Shown here: in pieces, positions 14,301 to 26,590 of the stretch | How positions within the stretch are numbered: the first letter of the stretch is position 1 | Layout: the number at the start of each line of letters is the position of its first letter | Assembly: GCA_013396995.1 (NCBI GenBank) | Contig: VWZP01005600.1 | Location: forward strand, 496,001-560,000 | Source: Dicaeum eximium | Lineage: Eukaryota; Chordata; Aves; Passeriformes; Dicaeidae | Length of the DNA stretch: 64,000 nt | Direction of reading: 5' to 3' | Notes under the pieces: model-generated | Told to the model about the DNA's origin: nothing | Database searches by the model: none | Seen by the model: the letters and a program-made list of their open reading frames with translations, nothing else | Position numbers and translations under genes: made by a program

Positions 14301-14640
14301 AGACCTAAACCCAATGCTAGATTTTACCTTACACAATAAATAGTAAATAAGTATTTTTTTTTAAATTGAGCTGTTGCAATCAAATTGCAGAATGCAAGCT
14401 CCCTGAGGGTTCTAAGACTCCAAAGCTTTTCTTACACAGAGATTTCAGCACTGAATTTAACCTTAAGCGAAGTCCAGCTTTCACAAAAGCTGTCTCTCTG
14501 ATTTATTTTGATACACAGAGAAAAAGGGGGGGAAGGAAAACAAGCAGTCATTGTGAACACAGGATCCTCAGAACCCCATCCCTAATTCAATTTATAGCAC
14601 TGACTTTACATCTTAAACAAAAGGAATCTGGTACAACACC
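8332..14640. other. AT-rich unique sequence, no gene seen
   Basis: Long AT-rich interval without recognisable exons or transposons. It contains an A/C-rich low-complexity run at about 12317-12346 and two closely spaced ggccatggc-type palindromes (11006-11019 and near 11041). A more GC-rich patch at 13260-13560 has overlapping open frames in several frames, with no consistent coding signal. Confidence 0.55.
12317..12346. repeat. A/C low-complexity tract
   Basis: Runs of adenine broken by single cytosines and ending in six cytosines. Simple sequence with no other signal. Confidence 0.8.
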
Positions 14641-14743
14641 GATGCCGCCTCTTGCTGCAGTTGCCTGCCTCAGTTGGAGAAGGCTGAAAATCCCCGCTCC
14701 GACCAAGCACTCCATAAAACACTCGGATCCAGGCACTTCTTAC

Positions 14744-15040
14744 CTGCCTCAGCTGAAGGCTTCCTTCCCTTGTTAGCAGGATGAAGCATCCTCCAGCCTT
14801 CCCAATCCTCAGCGCCGGCCTCGAACCGCGCAGCCAAGTCCCTTTTCCGCAAGAAAACGCTTATTGGAAGTGATTAGTTTTTGTTGTCCCTTTTAAGTCC
14901 CTCCTGCGGGAAAAAGCCGGGGAGCGATGTGACGCCACCTTTTAATCTTTTGCGAGAGTGAAAAGGCAGAAAAGGAGCGCTCGATCAAACTGAGCTTCAC
15001 ACATGACTAAAACTCGGCGGAGAGGCTGCGAGCTCTGGCT
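14744..15040 (-). other. candidate non-coding first exon with splice donor
   Basis: Read on the minus strand, this CpG-enriched stretch ends in GAGGCAG followed by gtaagaag, a close match to the vertebrate donor consensus, with the last exon base at 14744. No good ATG-initiated frame crosses it, so it would be a 5' UTR or lncRNA exon. A TATA-like cttaaaag lies on the minus strand within 14888-14901. An inverted CCAAT box (ATTGG, 14863-14867) is oriented better for plus-strand transcription, so direction is not settled. No downstream exon can be identified inside the window. The upstream limit is arbitrary. Confidence 0.33.
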
Positions 15041-15250
15041 GAAGCACCACTAGGCGTGAGTGTAAGAACAGAGAAGAGGGAGAGTCAATGAAATGTGACA
15101 ACGTATGTGCATCAAAGACGGGGAAAGGGGAGAGAACAATGAGAGAGAGATCGCGACAGCAGCCGGGGAAGGAGGGAGAATGAGAATGGGAGGCAGAATA
15201 AGCCGGAAGAAAAGAGGAGAGTTTCGAAGCAAAGAATTCGCAGAATAAAG
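14790..15250. promoter_or_regulatory. CpG-enriched promoter-like block
   Basis: About 28 CpG dinucleotides fall in roughly 450 bases, in a window where CpG is otherwise scarce. The block has an inverted CCAAT box (14863-14867), a TATA-like ttttaag (14891-14897), a CRE-like tgacgcc, and a purine-rich plus strand from 15060 to 15220. A minus-strand donor sits at its left edge, and a weaker plus-strand donor (ggcgtgagt) lies near 15054. The pattern fits a small, possibly bidirectional promoter. The gene it serves is not visible. Confidence 0.45.
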
Positions 15251-17429
15251 CCGAAGTGTCTGGCAGCTTCTGTTTTTATCTCAGTGAGCATGACATACTG
15301 CCTCTCTCATTTAGCAACACGTTCTTGTCTCTTCCAGGTTTGAAAACTGAGATAATCACAGTGTGTGCCTGTTTGTGCCTGACTGGCACACTTGTGTGCA
15401 GTGTACCTGAGATACCCCCAACCATCTCCTGGAGATGCATTTATATGCAATTAAGTTCTTATATTCATTAGGAGAGACACCTCCCCCCGCCCCCAAAAAA
15501 CAGGAGCTGCTAATTCCTACATTAATTTACAATATAGTTTAACTGGCAGATGGAATTCTACTTATAACTACTAACAAACTGCTACTGATAAACAAATGAC
15601 TGAACAAATGTTTAATGTTGATAAGTGAATTATCATAGCAACAAAACATATTAGCATTGATAAATCTGTTTTTAAGAAAAGGTATTACAGACACTTTAAT
15701 TTATTTAGCCTGGAATTTCTAGATGAAGTTGCTCTAAGTGGTAGAAGAAGAAAAAACTTGACCCAGAACTAACATTTTTAAAGGAATGCATCAGACATAT
15801 GTTCATATTTCCAATGCTTTTAAAAATCAGTAAGAAACTAAAACCAAAATTTTAAAAAATCATATTTAATTTTGAATTTCCATTAGAAAAGATCCATTTT
15901 CCCATTAGAAAAGATTTAGTCCTCATAGAAGTAGGGTTCATTTTCATGCAAGATGGGGGTGGGATGTATATGGATTTTTTGGGTCTTTGGTTGGTTGGAG
16001 GTTTTTTCCCTAACTACAGCATGTAACATCAGGGCAGCTTCTGTGATTTGCTTTGTTCATACCTTCTACCTTTACATGGTCAAGGCAAAGGGGCTTTCTG
16101 CCAACTGGCAATTGGTCAGCTGGCCCAAAGCACACAAGGTCCTTGTCTGCAGAACTGACACAAGCCCACAACCACACTCAGATTTACATGGAGCCAACAT
16201 GCAATAAGAAGAAACTTAAAAAAATACGTATTTTCTTTGCTGCAGCACCCTATTTGGGCTATGGGATCCTACCACATCAGCTGCATTAGGGAAAAGGGAA
16301 GACAATGTCAGTAACTTGAGATGCTGGGAATCTGGATCTGCTCTGGACTGTGCAGAACAGTGCTGTGGTAGCTCCTGCAAGTGACAGTGCTACATCCTGG
16401 CATCTGCGTCTGAAGGTCCTCAGGTAGCCTGGAAGAATATTTCAACAGCTTTACATGACTTGATATCCTCTTTTGTAAGGGTTTTCCAGTTCCAGAGAGG
16501 AGGTTATAAAGATGAGTTCACAAATGATTATCAGGGAATCAGGGGTCAGTTTCAACCCCAGGTAATTCTATATCATTATTATACCACAAAACTTGTATGA
16601 ATTTATATCTTTCTATGAATGTTTGCCCCCAGAATCTCACCAAAAACCATCACGGTAAGCTCTGGACAGATGGAATCAAGTTTTCATATAGCAACACTTG
16701 CAAAACAACTTGCAAACCCCAACCTATTCATACATTTGTGATTGCTTCAGCATTCTACTCTGATTTTTTACTTTCCCTGGGGACTGGGAATCCACTGACT
16801 TAAATACAGATCCAGTAAAATCAGATTCTCGCTAACCTTCTTTAGCAGCTTTCATCATGTGAACCTAAAGTTACTATAAGGACAAAAACATTAATGAGAA
16901 CAATGGGTTTTTAAATTTCTCTGTCTTTGCATCAATGCACCACCAGCTGACCCAACACAGGAGCAGTTTGTGTGATGGATCAGAAATTCCTTCATGCTCT
17001 GCTGCTGTAAGGAGTCCAATGGATTCCTTACACTGTTTTAAAGGCCTCCTGTTTTATGGAAATTAACACCACCTGAAATTTCAGGGGGACAGAAAGATGA
17101 GGGAGAAATAGAGATCCATGAGTTTAGTTATTGCATTTTTTTTCCCAGACTATTATTAGTAAATACTCTAAAGAAACTGCCTCGCTACCTTTTGAAAAGA
17201 AAACAAGCAAAAGTAAGTCCCAAGTGCTGTAAGAAGCTCCTCTGCCTACACTTAAAAGGAGTAACAGGAACCATCAGATCTTTCCTGTTTCCCATTAATT
17301 TTGTATTTTCTCACCCTTATTGGTAAATTGCTTTTCTCATGCAAGTCTTGATAAGAAGTTTCCACACCTCTTAAAATGTACTAGATTATATCCATGACAA
17401 CAACTTTCAGGAAGTACAAACACACACAC

Positions 17430-17445
17430 ACACACTTCTAGAAGT
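17430..17445. repeat. (CA)n microsatellite
   Basis: About eight CA dinucleotides in a row. Short, but long enough to be polymorphic. Confidence 0.9.
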
Positions 17446-20400
17446 ATTTATTCATTCTCACAGGCCTATCTACAAATTCACAATGGAATCAAATGGCTGC
17501 ATTTGCATCCAAGGTCAACAAAACACTTGAAAAACATGCATGCAGCGTGTTTGTTTTCATGAAAGGCATAAGACACTGTGGCTAAAACCAAGCATGAACT
17601 CATACATTGAAGAAAAGAAATTGTTTTCTACAAGAACTGACCTTGTGTTCGAACTACAAGTGTTTGGACACTGAACTGCTTGACCTCTTATAGCTCCAGT
17701 GAGCAAGGCAAGTCATTCTCCTATGGAAGTTACTCTATAAATCAGCCACATTTCCATAAGACAGGCGAGGCTTTGACGAACCTGAATGAGAAAACTGTAT
17801 TTTACTGCTGTTAAATGTGCTTCCACTTAAGCTTCCTCAAGCAGTACTCCAGGAGCACACCAGTGAACATTACAAAATAACTACACACAGAAATGTACTA
17901 GCAATGCCATTTTGTGCAGAGATATAAATAGCTGATTTCTAGTCCTTTTCTTACACTTTCACCATTACAGAGAAAATAACTAAACCAGAGCTTTCCCCTC
18001 AATCTTACCTGAGGAAGCCAAGTTTAAGTTTAATCACAGAAAACGTCTTGATAGCATGCTTGTCTACTCTGCCAGAAATCTGGGTTGTTCTCCTGTGTGC
18101 TTTAGTCCACATGCAAACATATCCTCAGTGACCTCAAACTTCTGGAGCAACAGAACAATTTTAGAACATTCACCACACTCACTGCTGTGTGCCAGTGATG
18201 TTGAATCAGCCCCATCCCTACAACCCTCTCTCAGGAAAACACAGGGTCTTCAAGAATCTGGAGCATCACACAGCACATGGTGGGGAAAGAAAGTGGCAAG
18301 TGAGTATGAAAGCACTCACACCTATCACAGGGACTACTGGCCACAAACACTGCAAGTCATTGACTGCAAGTTCTTTGGAGTTGAAGGAAAAGCTCTGGTT
18401 ATGCAGAAGGGCCAATGACAACTTTCTCTGAGCAATATCCTTCTGTATTTTACATCTAGCAAAGACTTTCTTTGCCAATTATCTGGTTGGGTGACACAAA
18501 CACAATATTAATTTTTCCAGCCTTTTGGTTTTGTTTCTTCTGTTTCAGACCTGAAGACAGATTGTTTCTGAGAGCATCTTTTTATTTTTTTTTTTCAGTT
18601 ACATCTGTTGGTTTAATAAAACCTACCCCCTTCCTCTCCCAATACCCTGTTTCAATAATACCTTTGGATCTCTAACACCACAAGCACTATAAAATTATAA
18701 GGGCACGCTGTGGCCCTTCATCTCTCTCCAGCCTCCACTCCCCAGAATGGATCTGTTCACTGTTCAGAGGGAATACAGGAGGAGCACAAGGGCTAGAAGA
18801 AAGGCAGAGCATACAGGAAAATCCCTTGTGTCTTATATTGCCTAAACTTAACTTCCCAGCACCCAATTTACAATGAGAAATGCAGTTGGTGTGGTAAAAG
18901 AAGTATCAGGATCAGACATAATTTTACTGGTGAGAGGCACAAAATAAAGAGCTTGCACAACCCTAAGCTACAACATCTTGGCAGGGTGAAGAAAAACTGT
19001 GATGCTACTGCTGGTATGAATAATAAAACCACTTAAATGTTGCTTTTTGAGCATAACTGAATACATGTGATAGCATCATTATAAATTAAAACTGTTTATG
19101 ACCTCCATTTGGTCCAAACAGTACAACCTTACTCACTATATGCATGGTTGAACAAATTGATCTACAACTGCCTGTGTTACACGATAGAAGGGATAGCCAA
19201 GTGTTCTGAGAAGGAAACAAAAAGAAAACCCCAGCAAAAGCAGCTTGCAATGACTCATGCAGATTTCTTAATGGCTACTGAAAATAATCTTTGATTCCTA
19301 TCATTGTCAACTCAGTAAGTGATCATAACTAATACCTAAGTTATTATTTTATTTACATAGTTAATTTCTAGTTTTCTCTATTCCATAAAAATAAGTGTTA
19401 ATATGTTTTGAAACCAATCATTTCATGAATGAATGGAAATCAGTACTTCTATAAATTCTGCTAAAGTACTAAAATAGGAGATAATCAGTATGTTCTTGAC
19501 TATTTGGGTACAAAATTTTCAAAGGACATGTAATTCAACCCCACCCTTGTATTTATTTGTAAAACCATAGAGGAGCACTCATTAAAACAACATTTCAAGA
19601 GTCAGACTTCTGTGGCACCAACTTGTCGTCTGCTTCATACATTTCCATTTAGAATTTTTCTCCAATTCACATGCTGAGGCCTTTCAAGAATCCTCACTAC
19701 CTCAAACAATTCCTGAAGTATCTCCCACAGAAGATTTACATTTTTTAAACCAGCAGTAAACCGATTACTTTCACCTGTGCCCAAACGGCAGCGCCAGTTC
19801 ACGTGAACCTCCTGTGCCTCAATTAACATTAGGGATGGAAAGAATAATTTACCTGCAAGGTTCAGGTGTGCCTGGTTTCTTCCTGCCACGGGCTGGGAGC
19901 TCCCCCACGCTCTACAGGCACGTTCTACTTGCAAAGACAAAGGCTGGCTTCCAGGAGAGCACTGTGAGGCTCCTGAAGCATTTTCTTCACAACTAGGTAA
20001 TTTAAGTTCTCTACATGAAATACAAATCTGCGCCGAGACAACACAGCACACAGCTTCACTGAGTGCACAATTTATGTCAGAGAACAGGGCAACACACTTA
20101 GAAACTGAACAAAGCCTACTTTTACTGCCCAGTCCCCTGAATTAATATGCAACATTCATACCTTAAGTATACCCTTGAGCGTTCTCTGAGCCACAGCTTT
20201 GAAGATGTGTTGGTTTCCTATGCACTAACTTGACCTATATTCAGGCTGACTTCTATTCTGAGATTATTTCTGCTGTGAATTCAATTCCAGCCTCTGTAGA
20301 CACTGCTTTGCTACACCTATGATACAGATGGCAAAAAGCAGAAGGATGTCAACAAATTAAAAGGCCACTGCTGTCACTGCCTAACAACCAGGGTAATCAA

Positions 20401-22233
20401 AAAACCCTTCTTTTTTTGTGAGCTGATCTTGACACTAGCACATTTCCTTGATAATATGGAAGCACGGAACCAAATCTATAAACCTTTTAAAATTGTTTGT
20501 TTTTATGTCAGGATCCAAAGACCTGCTGCCCTGCTGGAGCTTAGTTTTATCTGTGCCATGAGCTAAGGGTGCCAAAAAACTGCAAGAGATGACCAAAACA
20601 TGGAGGCAAGGAAATGAATAACTTTATATTTTCTGAGTAAAGTTACAAGATGAAAACAGAAAAATGTCTCTCTAATACAGGACACCACAGAGGAAGTGAA
20701 AAACAGCAACAAAGGTCTTACTTTTTTCAACTTGCTCCTGTTTACTTGTGTTCTGATACATGTTTTTTGTACCAGAACTCCACTTTTCCACTATATTTAT
20801 AGCACAGAGGTCTTATAGGATTAGGTCTACCCTATTAGTAACACCTGACAACTCATTAACTGCTTCAAGTTGTTTCATGTAATGATCAAGAGGACTTGTA
20901 TACCATGATAGAACACCTAAAATTCCACTTATCTCATACACCAAAATTGTCAAGCCCTCTGAGTTTACAGCTCAAAGACTCCTTGAGAACTTAAAAGATT
21001 TCTGCTCCTGCACAGGTATCCAGAGCTGCGATGAGCAGGAGCACTTCAAGGGCTGCTGCTGGTTTATTTCCCATCTGTTTTGGTACAGCACATGGAGGAA
21101 AATTCCACCAACAAGGGCAGGCATGGCATAAGAAGCACCCTTAATTTGGCATTTGCTAAGCTCTCATCAGACATAGGGTACTGGCTTTGGGGAACCTCTG
21201 GTACCAACCACAACAGCTGTTCCTGCCTTTATCCCTGTCATACCACTAAGAAAGTGCACATGGAAAGTAAAAGGAAATAAAATTGGTAAATGTGAAGTGC
21301 TGATTACAATGTTGAGAACAGCAAGAGCTTGACATGATTGACCCTTGAGAACTTTTAAGATATAGTATTTTAAGTAAATGGTTAAAAAATGACAGAAATC
21401 ATCAAAAAAGCATATGCATATTAAAAATGCTATAAAAAGTAAGTATGACATTACGTTACAGATGATTAAAATGTAAAAAAAAAATAAATTTAAATGAACA
21501 TTTGAGGTCTGGTTTTATGATAACTGTTTCACAGTTCTGAAATGCAACCAGATCAGATTATAAATAGCAAGATATGGCTTTTTGGATATATTCATTCTCT
21601 TAAAAAATTGAAAAGAAGCAATATGCTGTATTTAAGAATTATCTCAATTTAATAGTAACATTCTCCTTTTTTTTCCCCTAGATGTTTTTTCTTCCTTTAG
21701 AATATACAGATTTTAATTCCATGGAAACTCAATTGAGACTTTGCCACATCTTTCATACAGCTGACTAAGAGCATGGGTGAACTATCTGGCTGTTATTTGA
21801 AATGTTCTTCAACTTTATGAAGGCAGACTCATTAAAGCAAGAGCCTTCCCACAAACAGTTTCTGACAAAGTGAAAAAGTAATTAACACAAAAAGAAGCGA
21901 GAACTATTTTTACTTTTACTATTTTTCACCCAGCCAGTTTATTACTGGCATTGTCATTTTTGACGTGTTCTCTCCTGTGACAATCACGGACGCAATTCAA
22001 AACTTTACTCATCAGCCAACGCTCTTTTACAATTACCTCATCCTTACTTATGAAATCTGGGATAACAGGGTACAACTTCAGGTACTGAATACCTAAAAAA
22101 AAAACCTCTGGAAGCTGCCAGGAATAGATACTAACTACACTGTACAACATGACAGAGTCACCACATACACTTCCCAGAAAGTGTTCATCTTAATGAACAC
22201 CAAAAGCACAACAATTAAGGGGTACAATTTTGT

Positions 22234-22320
22234 AAAAAAAAACAACAAAAAAACCCACAACCAAAAAACCACAACAATCCCAAACACACAACAAGCCCAA
22301 ACAACAAAACAGACAGACAA
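22234..22320. repeat. A/C-rich low-complexity tract
   Basis: Nearly 90 bases made almost only of adenine and cytosine. Its complement gives G/T-rich sequence that opens a spurious hydrophobic frame on the minus strand. Confidence 0.85.
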
Positions 22321-23971
22321 TCTTACAGTGTTCAAATTGTCTAATAACCTCCATTTCCTCTTCCCCTGAACCTCCTGTTTGTTTTTTCCCTCTCCATTCT
22401 TGCCCATTTAAACTGTGCTTGTTGAACTCAATGGAGAAACACTTGGATCCCTGATGAAATTTTATATAACCTTATTCATTACAGATTTTTCTGCTGATTA
22501 AGGTTTCAAAGTAACTATAATAATGAAAAGCAATACCATGCTGCTGCTGTTTTTGGGATTTTTTGCATAAAGGATATGAGTGAAGCCAGACAAAGCATAA
22601 ATCATAAAGCATAATATCAGCACTTTGTTGCCCTTATCTCTACTATAGCACCTAGTTTTTGTTTCAACTAACAGGTTTGCTGTCAGCCAAATTCACAGAC
22701 TATTAATTGTCATCAACCAATACATGTTCATGACAAAGAAACAAAATGTGTGAAGAAGCACATAGTACTGTGAATTTCATTTTCAAAATGCTTCTCAGTG
22801 TGTTAAGAATTAGTTAAACACATTGTAACATCATAAGTAATGTCTGATCCAAGGCCTAAGTAGTTCCAACACATCTTTTGATATTCACCAGAATGGAAAT
22901 ATTTCTTTATGCTTATCAAGAGGTCCTTTAAAACAATGAAAGCATGTTATTTAAACACTTTCAACACCTGCTGATGCTTAAAGTCCACAAGATAAAACAA
23001 ATGTTTACCATAAAGATAGCAGGAGGAAAGTTTTAATCCTGGATAAGCCACCCAACACAAAAGCCACCAGCATTTTTCTTACTTACAGCATTGAAATTAC
23101 ATCCATGGAAAACCAGCAGACAGCCTTGCATTTCTGTAGCCTCATACCACCCTCCTAAAACTGTGGCTGTGATGGTGACCCAGAGGCACCTGGGCAGCCC
23201 AGGTTGCAGGGCTGAGAGCTGGAAAGTGCCCACACCTGTGTCCCATGGGCTGTGCCCCCCTCAGCTGCCGCAGGGACCGCTCTGCTCCGCACTGCAGGGA
23301 CACCTGGCAGGGACACCTGGCACGTCCCCACTGCCCAGGCAGCCCGTGCCTCCCCTCAGACCCTGCCCAGGCACACAGCGTGGTACCTGTAGGGCAGGTA
23401 CCTGCAGCACCACCTCCAGGGCTGGGACTGAAGGTCTCAAAGCAGCTCACAGAATTAGCCAAACACCCAAGGACTCTGCTATGTCTGAGAAGCCTCTTCT
23501 TACCGAGATGGCTGCTCCGAGGTCGCCCAGTGACCCAGCTCTGCCAGAAGGGTCAGCAGGGAGGCTGAGCCTGCCAGACCAGAGCTGCACCACTCACCGA
23601 CCCTGTAACACAGTTACAGACTGTGTTGTGACATGCGATGTTTGCTAAAACAGCAAATCAGGAGGATGCCACTGCTCGAGCTGTTCAGCTACAAACACAG
23701 TGCCTTGCCCCAAAAACCATTAAGACTGAGTTTAGCGCTCAGCTGGACGGGTGCCACCCTCACCGAGGGACGGGAGGCTGGGGCTGCACTCCGGAGATGC
23801 TCAGCTCTGATGCAGCGCTCGCTCAGGGCTGCGGCTCTTCGCGGACCGAGCTCTGCACACAAAGGTGCGCGGGACACAGGAACCCAATGCTCCCCCTGCC
23901 CCTGCCCGGCGAGAAAAGACAGGACAAGACAGAAATCCCGAGTTCAGCTCTGGCTCTGAGGGGTTTTTTTT

Positions 23972-24060
23972 CATATAATCACAGAGAGGTTTGGGTTGGA
24001 AGGAGCCTTAAAGATCATCTGGTTTCAATCCCCCTCCCGTGGGCAGGCGGACACCTTCCA
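23972..24060 (-). mobile_element. CR1 LINE 3' terminus (short fragment)
   Basis: Reverse orientation of the last roughly 90 bases of CR1: the conserved ggtttgggttggaagg, ccttaaagatcatctggtt and cccgtgggcaggcggacacc blocks appear in the order expected on the minus strand, after a cacaga terminal-repeat remnant. It is inserted in the left half of the GC island. Too short for any function of its own. Confidence 0.88.
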
Positions 24061-24149
24061 ATTGAGGTTTGCGTTGGTTGTTCTGGTTTTTTGGGGAAAG
24101 GGCAGCGGCTCCCGCTGCCCGCGCTGCCCGCCCCATCTCCTCCGGGCAC

Positions 24150-24255
24150 NNNNNNNNNNNNNNNNNNNNNNNNNNNNNNNNNNNNNNNNNNNNNNNNNNN
24201 NNNNNNNNNNNNNNNNNNNNNNNNNNNNNNNNNNNNNNNNNNNNNNNNNNNNNNN
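24150..24255. other. assembly gap (106 N)
   Basis: Undetermined bases in the middle of the GC island, directly beside a GC-rich 15-bp tandem repeat. The repeat probably extends into the gap and caused the failure. The true length is unknown. Confidence 1.
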
Positions 24256-24346
24256 CAGGGGATGCGAGGGACGGGGATGCGCGGGGCGGGCATGCGCGGG
24301 GCGGGGGATGCGCGGGCAGGGGATGCGCGGGGCGGGGATGCGCGGG
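24256..24346. repeat. GC-rich ~15-bp tandem repeat
   Basis: About six imperfect copies of a 15-16 base unit with core ggggatgcgcgggg abut the assembly gap. Each unit has two or three CpGs and a G run, and one copy contains catgcgc. The frames across it encode only low-complexity Gly/Arg/Ala-type repeats, so it is best read as a promoter-associated minisatellite. Confidence 0.85.
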
Positions 24347-24982
24347 CGCTGCCCCTGCACGGGCCGGCACCTGCGCAGCGGGGCACGGACAGGTCCCCCC
24401 GCCCCGGGGTCCGGCACACGGCTCGTCTCTGGAAGCAGAGGACATGGCCGTGCTGGGCCGCGGGAGTGGCGCGGCAGGGCCCGTGACCGGCCCGGGGCAC
24501 CCAGGGCAGCCCCCGGGGCGAGCGCCGGTCCCGGGAGCCGCAGCGCTGCGGGCAGCGCCTGAGAGAGCCCGGGGTGCGACACAAAGCTGAGGTGACAGCG
24601 GCTGAGCACAGACAGCTCCCGCCACAGACAGCGGGGATCCTTCGGAACCAGTTGCGGCCGCGATGTGCGGTGAATAGCTGAGCAGCCCGGCCGGGCTCAC
24701 CGATCAAACAGAGACGCCAAAGGGCCAGCACTGATGGCAAGTCTGTCTCGCCACAGTCATCAGCATGACAAGGCTGATGCTGTAGGTGCCTGGAGAAACA
24801 GATCTTTTATTTTCTCAGAGACCCAGGTATAAACTATGGGCTTAGCTCATGCATAAAACCCAAAATGAGCACAGCTGATGGCTGCTAGTAATGTGAACAA
24901 TTAAGGACTATAGTTTTCACTTGAGATTAACAATTTTAAACACGGGATTCCAGTGAATTTTTAGCTACACTGCTGTTGAATG

Positions 24983-25017
24983 AAAAAAAAAAACCAAAAA
25001 AAACCAAAAAAAACCAC
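24983..25017. repeat. (A8CC)n low-complexity tract
   Basis: Three adenine runs, each followed by a CC pair. Simple sequence at the right margin of the GC island. Confidence 0.85.
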
Positions 25018-25536
25018 CCACCTTTTACATAAGTCTGAGCTAAACACTTTAAATTAAGTTATAATCAAACAAAACCTTATTATAATTTATTTGCCCTATT
25101 ATCAACTTGATTACAATTTAGGAAGACAAAAAAATCCATTAAAAAGCATACAAAAAAGAGTAGAAAGTTGAACAACAGAGGGAGACAGGGACATGCAGAA
25201 TCAGTACATATTCCAAAGAACTATATGTAAACATGGAAATACTTTTGCTCTGGCTAGAAAGACCACACTCAAGACGTGACTGTTTCAGTCTGAAAGCAAA
25301 TCAGCTGCTTGGAATCTGACTCAGCCAGTTCCTCTGTGGCCTCAGAGTACATGAAGCTCATCTCCCCAGCTGCATCTTTCATACTTTGGCACACAAATTT
25401 CCCAGAACCCAGTCATGCCCTACTGGCCCTGGCACACTGCTGGGCCACAGAGGGCAGGGAGGAGTGAGCTCTGCACCAGTGCAAAGAGGCAGCACCTGCA
25501 CCTTCCTAGCAAATTGATATTCCAGGTAGAAAAATA

Positions 25537-25562
25537 AACAACAACAACAATAACAACAACCC
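25537..25562. repeat. (AAC)n microsatellite
   Basis: About eight AAC units, interrupted once by a T. Confidence 0.85.
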
Positions 25563-26560
25563 AACAGAAAACCCACAAGCAAAGAACTCTTCTTGGAAGA
25601 GGCAGAGGTGAGAGCCTGAGTGCCCTGCCCCTCTCAGCCTGTCTGCACAGGTGACAGATGCTGCCTCCTCCCATCCCCACGCTCACCAGGGGAAGGGAGG
25701 CTACATCTATTCCAGTTATTAAGTGGATAATGACTCCATATGCTGTCCTGCAGCCAAGCAACAAATAAAAATCCTAATGTACAGGCCAAATAACTTCTTT
25801 GGAATCTAGACACATTACTGTGCATAATTCCCTTCTTAATGGTTATCAACAGACCAGAGCAATATACAAAAATAACATTCTACACAGAAGCATGATTATA
25901 ATCAGCTATGTATGACATTTCTTTGCCATTTGGGTTAACTTTAAACAGCATTCTAACAGAGCTTGTCATTTTTCAGGTAATATCTTGCTTCAGTAATTCT
26001 ATTTCAAAGTAGAAAACAACACCTAAGGTTACAACTACTAATAGAGTTATACAGAAGCCATCCTAAATCCCCCAAAAATATTTTTTTATTTGCAGTAGGG
26101 ATCCCTGAAAAAACACAGGACCAGTACTGACAACTTATTTCTTCTATGATGTCTAGAAAATAGAATGTAAACAATATTTTTTTATTGTTCAGACAAGTTA
26201 CATTGAACTCCTGGGAATCAGTGTTTTAAAGCATGCAAAATCCATGGCTGAAACAAGAGCCTTGGAGATCAAATCACATCTCAGTTTGAGATTCATTGCT
26301 GGGTCTTGGGAAAGACAATTATCTTTGATGTGGTCAATTTTTTCAGTTTATATAATGGTGGTAATGATACCTCACAGGACTCATTTAAGGGTTTAATAAC
26401 TAATGCTTGCACAAAATTTTCAAGTTGCTAATTATGATTATTTAACTAAGTGTTAACCTAATGCATATGTAAGAAAACAACATTAATGTATTCCCAAAGA
26501 TGATTATGATCATAATTATTATTAATGACACATGGACAAGTGCAATTGTTCCTCGCCCAC

Positions 26561-26590
26561 CCAGGTGTGAGGTGTGTGTGACACACCTGG
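26561..26590. promoter_or_regulatory. inverted repeat with paired E-box / T-box-like half-sites
   Basis: Arms ccaggtgtg (26561-26569) and cacacctgg (26582-26590) are exact reverse complements around a 12-base spacer. Each arm contains a CAGGTG/CACCTG E-box of the ZEB/SNAI type, and the left arm continues as aggtgtga, a T-box half-site. Binding is inferred only from motif likeness. Confidence 0.35.

Larger units (their letters stand above)
15251..23040. other. AT-rich unique sequence, no gene seen
   Basis: No exon or transposon is recognised. It contains a (CA)n run at 17430-17445, two identical ccattagaaaagat copies near 15881 and 15902, and an A/C-rich low-complexity run at 22234-22320. Short open frames on both strands look random. 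Confidence 0.55.
23200..24750. promoter_or_regulatory. GC-rich island, possible promoter, interrupted by gap
   Basis: The most GC- and CpG-rich part of the window. GC rises from about 23.2 kb and peaks at 24.26-24.6 kb around the assembly gap. Right of the gap are several Sp1-type ggggcgg boxes and atgcgcgg/catgcgc motifs resembling NRF1 sites, as in housekeeping-type promoters. A minus-strand donor-like gatcg|gtgagc occurs at about 24701. Open frames run in five of six frames because CpG-rich DNA lacks stop codons, so frame length is no evidence here. A promoter or hidden first exon is plausible, but the gap hides its centre. Confidence 0.45.

Noticed and set aside
23638..24740. Open frames of 170-280 codons on both strands in the GC island
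   Set aside because: They run through 106 undetermined bases and CpG-rich DNA that lacks stop codons in nearly every frame; no domain is recognisable.
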